DNA of 64,000 nt, from positions 301,001 through 365,000 of the forward strand of contig NC_017542.1 in assembly GCF_000237325.1 (NCBI RefSeq), given 5' to 3'. This DNA is from Paenibacillus polymyxa M1 (GTDB lineage: Bacteria; Bacillota; Bacilli; Paenibacillales; Paenibacillaceae). The notes beneath the pieces were generated by a model that ran no database searches, was not told the origin of the DNA, and was given only the letters and a program-made list of their open reading frames with translations. A program made the position numbers and the translations under genes. Of this stretch, positions 63,271-64,000 are shown one piece after another. Position 1 is the first letter of the stretch, and each line of letters starts with the position of its first letter.

Positions 63271-64000
63271 CTATCTTCCTTTCTCCGTCAGTTTCCGTAA
63301 AGGCAATATGACTCTAAAAGTGGTCTGTGATCTATCTGTGTGCTCATCTTCATTTTGTAGTAGTTCAAGCGTTCCATCAAGGCTCTCCGCGACTTCACGC
63401 ACATAAAATAAACCCATGCCGGTCGAAGGTTGTCCTCCCTCATCATACTTGGTCGTGTATCCCGGTGTGAAGATCATTTCCCGTTTACGCTGAGGAATAC
63501 CTGGACCGTTATCGGTGACACTAAAGGATATTATATCCTCTTGTCCCGGTAGAAAATGAATGGAAACGTCAATCCTTCCGCTGTCCTTCATCGCTTCCAC
63601 TGAATTGGATGTAAGGTTGTTAATGAGAGTGAGAACTGTATAAACATGCAGTTTGGGCAACAAAGGATCGAAATTCAGCGTGAAACGGATAGACTTGCCC
63701 AGCGATTGGGCGTATTTGCTGTTCGTTCGGACGATCAGCTCGCCAAGTTCCTGTGAAGTCATGTAATGCACGTCGCTTTCCGAATCAATGAGCTTGGACA
63801 AACCGGCAAAGATCCGCTGGCTGTCTTTTTTAATCTCATGGACCTGTCCGGAAATACGTAGCGCCTGTTTGGCGTAATGCTCTCTATCTTTCAGAGATTC
63901 ATCCTGCTGCAGTTCACGGTAGAGCCCATAGCTTTCACGGGTAATTTGCTCTGCGTGCGATAGAGTTTTGCCTAACTGGACTGACTCCTCGTACAGGTCC
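63271..64000 (-). CDS. glnK: GlnK-type sensor histidine kinase, C-terminal part
   Basis: The frame stays open to the end of the window, giving about 243 C-terminal residues. VHEIKKDSQRIFAGLSKLI is the phospho-acceptor (His) helix, followed by an HATPase domain: LTLINNLTSNSVEAM (N box), SVTDNGPGIPQRKREMIFTPGYTTK (G1/F) and GGQPSTGMGLFYVREVAESL (G2). Paired with the GlnL-type response regulator 5 bp downstream. The sensor domain lies outside the window, so the ligand is unknown. Confidence 0.85.
   Translation of the reverse strand, partial: DLYEESVQLGKTLSHAEQITRESYGLYRELQQDESLKDREHYAKQALRISGQVHEIKKDSQRIFAGLSKLIDSESDVHYMTSQELGELIVRTNSKYAQSLGKSIRFTLNFDPLLPKLHVYTVLTLINNLTSNSVEAMKDSGRIDVSIHFLPGQEDIISFSVTDNGPGIPQRKREMIFTPGYTTKYDEGGQPSTGMGLFYVREVAESLDGTLELLQNEDEHTDRSQTTFRVILPLRKLTEKGR

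Overview
The window looks like a chromosomal segment of a plant- or soil-associated, endospore-forming Firmicute, most likely a Paenibacillus of the P. polymyxa type. The reasons are a gerA-type spore germination operon with a sigma-G-like promoter, strong AGGAGG-type ribosome binding sites with frequent TTG/GTG starts, YesMN-type two-component regulators, many plant-polysaccharide enzymes, and a pspA-ydjGHI operon arranged as in Bacillus. No tRNA, rRNA, CRISPR array or prophage was seen. This assignment is inference from gene content; no database search was possible.

Layout. 1-4.3 kb: end of an aldo/keto reductase, then the pspA-ydjG-ydjH-ydjI membrane-stress operon. 4.4-14.3 kb: sugar-utilisation block one: a 1246-residue GH51 arabinofuranosidase with LamG and Ig-like domains but no signal peptide, a secreted beta-propeller phytase with an extra N-terminal domain, an AraC regulator, and a GH127 beta-L-arabinofuranosidase with a GPH-family sugar symporter. 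14.3-19.2 kb: a MATE exporter behind a likely transcription attenuator, a quinone oxidoreductase/LysR divergent pair and an RDD membrane protein. 19.2-25.9 kb: a second GH127/GH146-like enzyme with a divergent AraC regulator, a YwqG-like protein, and an ECF sigma/anti-sigma-like pair. 26-36 kb: a complete oligosaccharide uptake locus on the minus strand (response regulator, histidine kinase, solute-binding lipoprotein, two permeases, GH2 beta-galactosidase) with two cre-like sites. 36-42 kb: udk, a ClbS/DfsB-like protein, then an AT-rich accessory stretch with an NmrA/LysR pair, a broken IS3 transposase, a MarR-GNAT fusion with paired operators, and a broken SDR gene. 42-47 kb: SNF2 helicase translationally coupled to a SWIM-finger protein. 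47-51 kb: gerA operon in order AA-AC-AB with gerAB frameshifted. 51-58 kb: a complete maltose module (beta-phosphoglucomutase, GH65 maltose phosphorylase, LacI repressor, PTS EIICB, maltose-6'-phosphate phosphatase-like protein) with two perfect LacI-type operators. 58-64 kb: an MFS exporter, a DinB protein, a MarR-controlled Rox/TetX-like flavin monooxygenase with three copies of one operator, and a GlnK/GlnL-type two-component system cut by the window end.

How the genes fit together. Most of the window is carbohydrate foraging: arabinose-containing glycans (GH51, two GH127-like enzymes, GPH symporter), galactosides (ABC importer plus LacZ under a YesMN pair and probably CcpA), and maltose, imported as the 6'-phosphate, dephosphorylated, then split phosphorolytically. 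Interleaved are envelope-stress, drug-resistance and germination functions. The most interesting items are the MATE leader attenuator, the maltose PTS/phosphatase/phosphorylase route with its shared operators, the MarR-flavin monooxygenase regulon, the MarR-GNAT fusion with paired operators, and the gerAB homopolymer frameshift.
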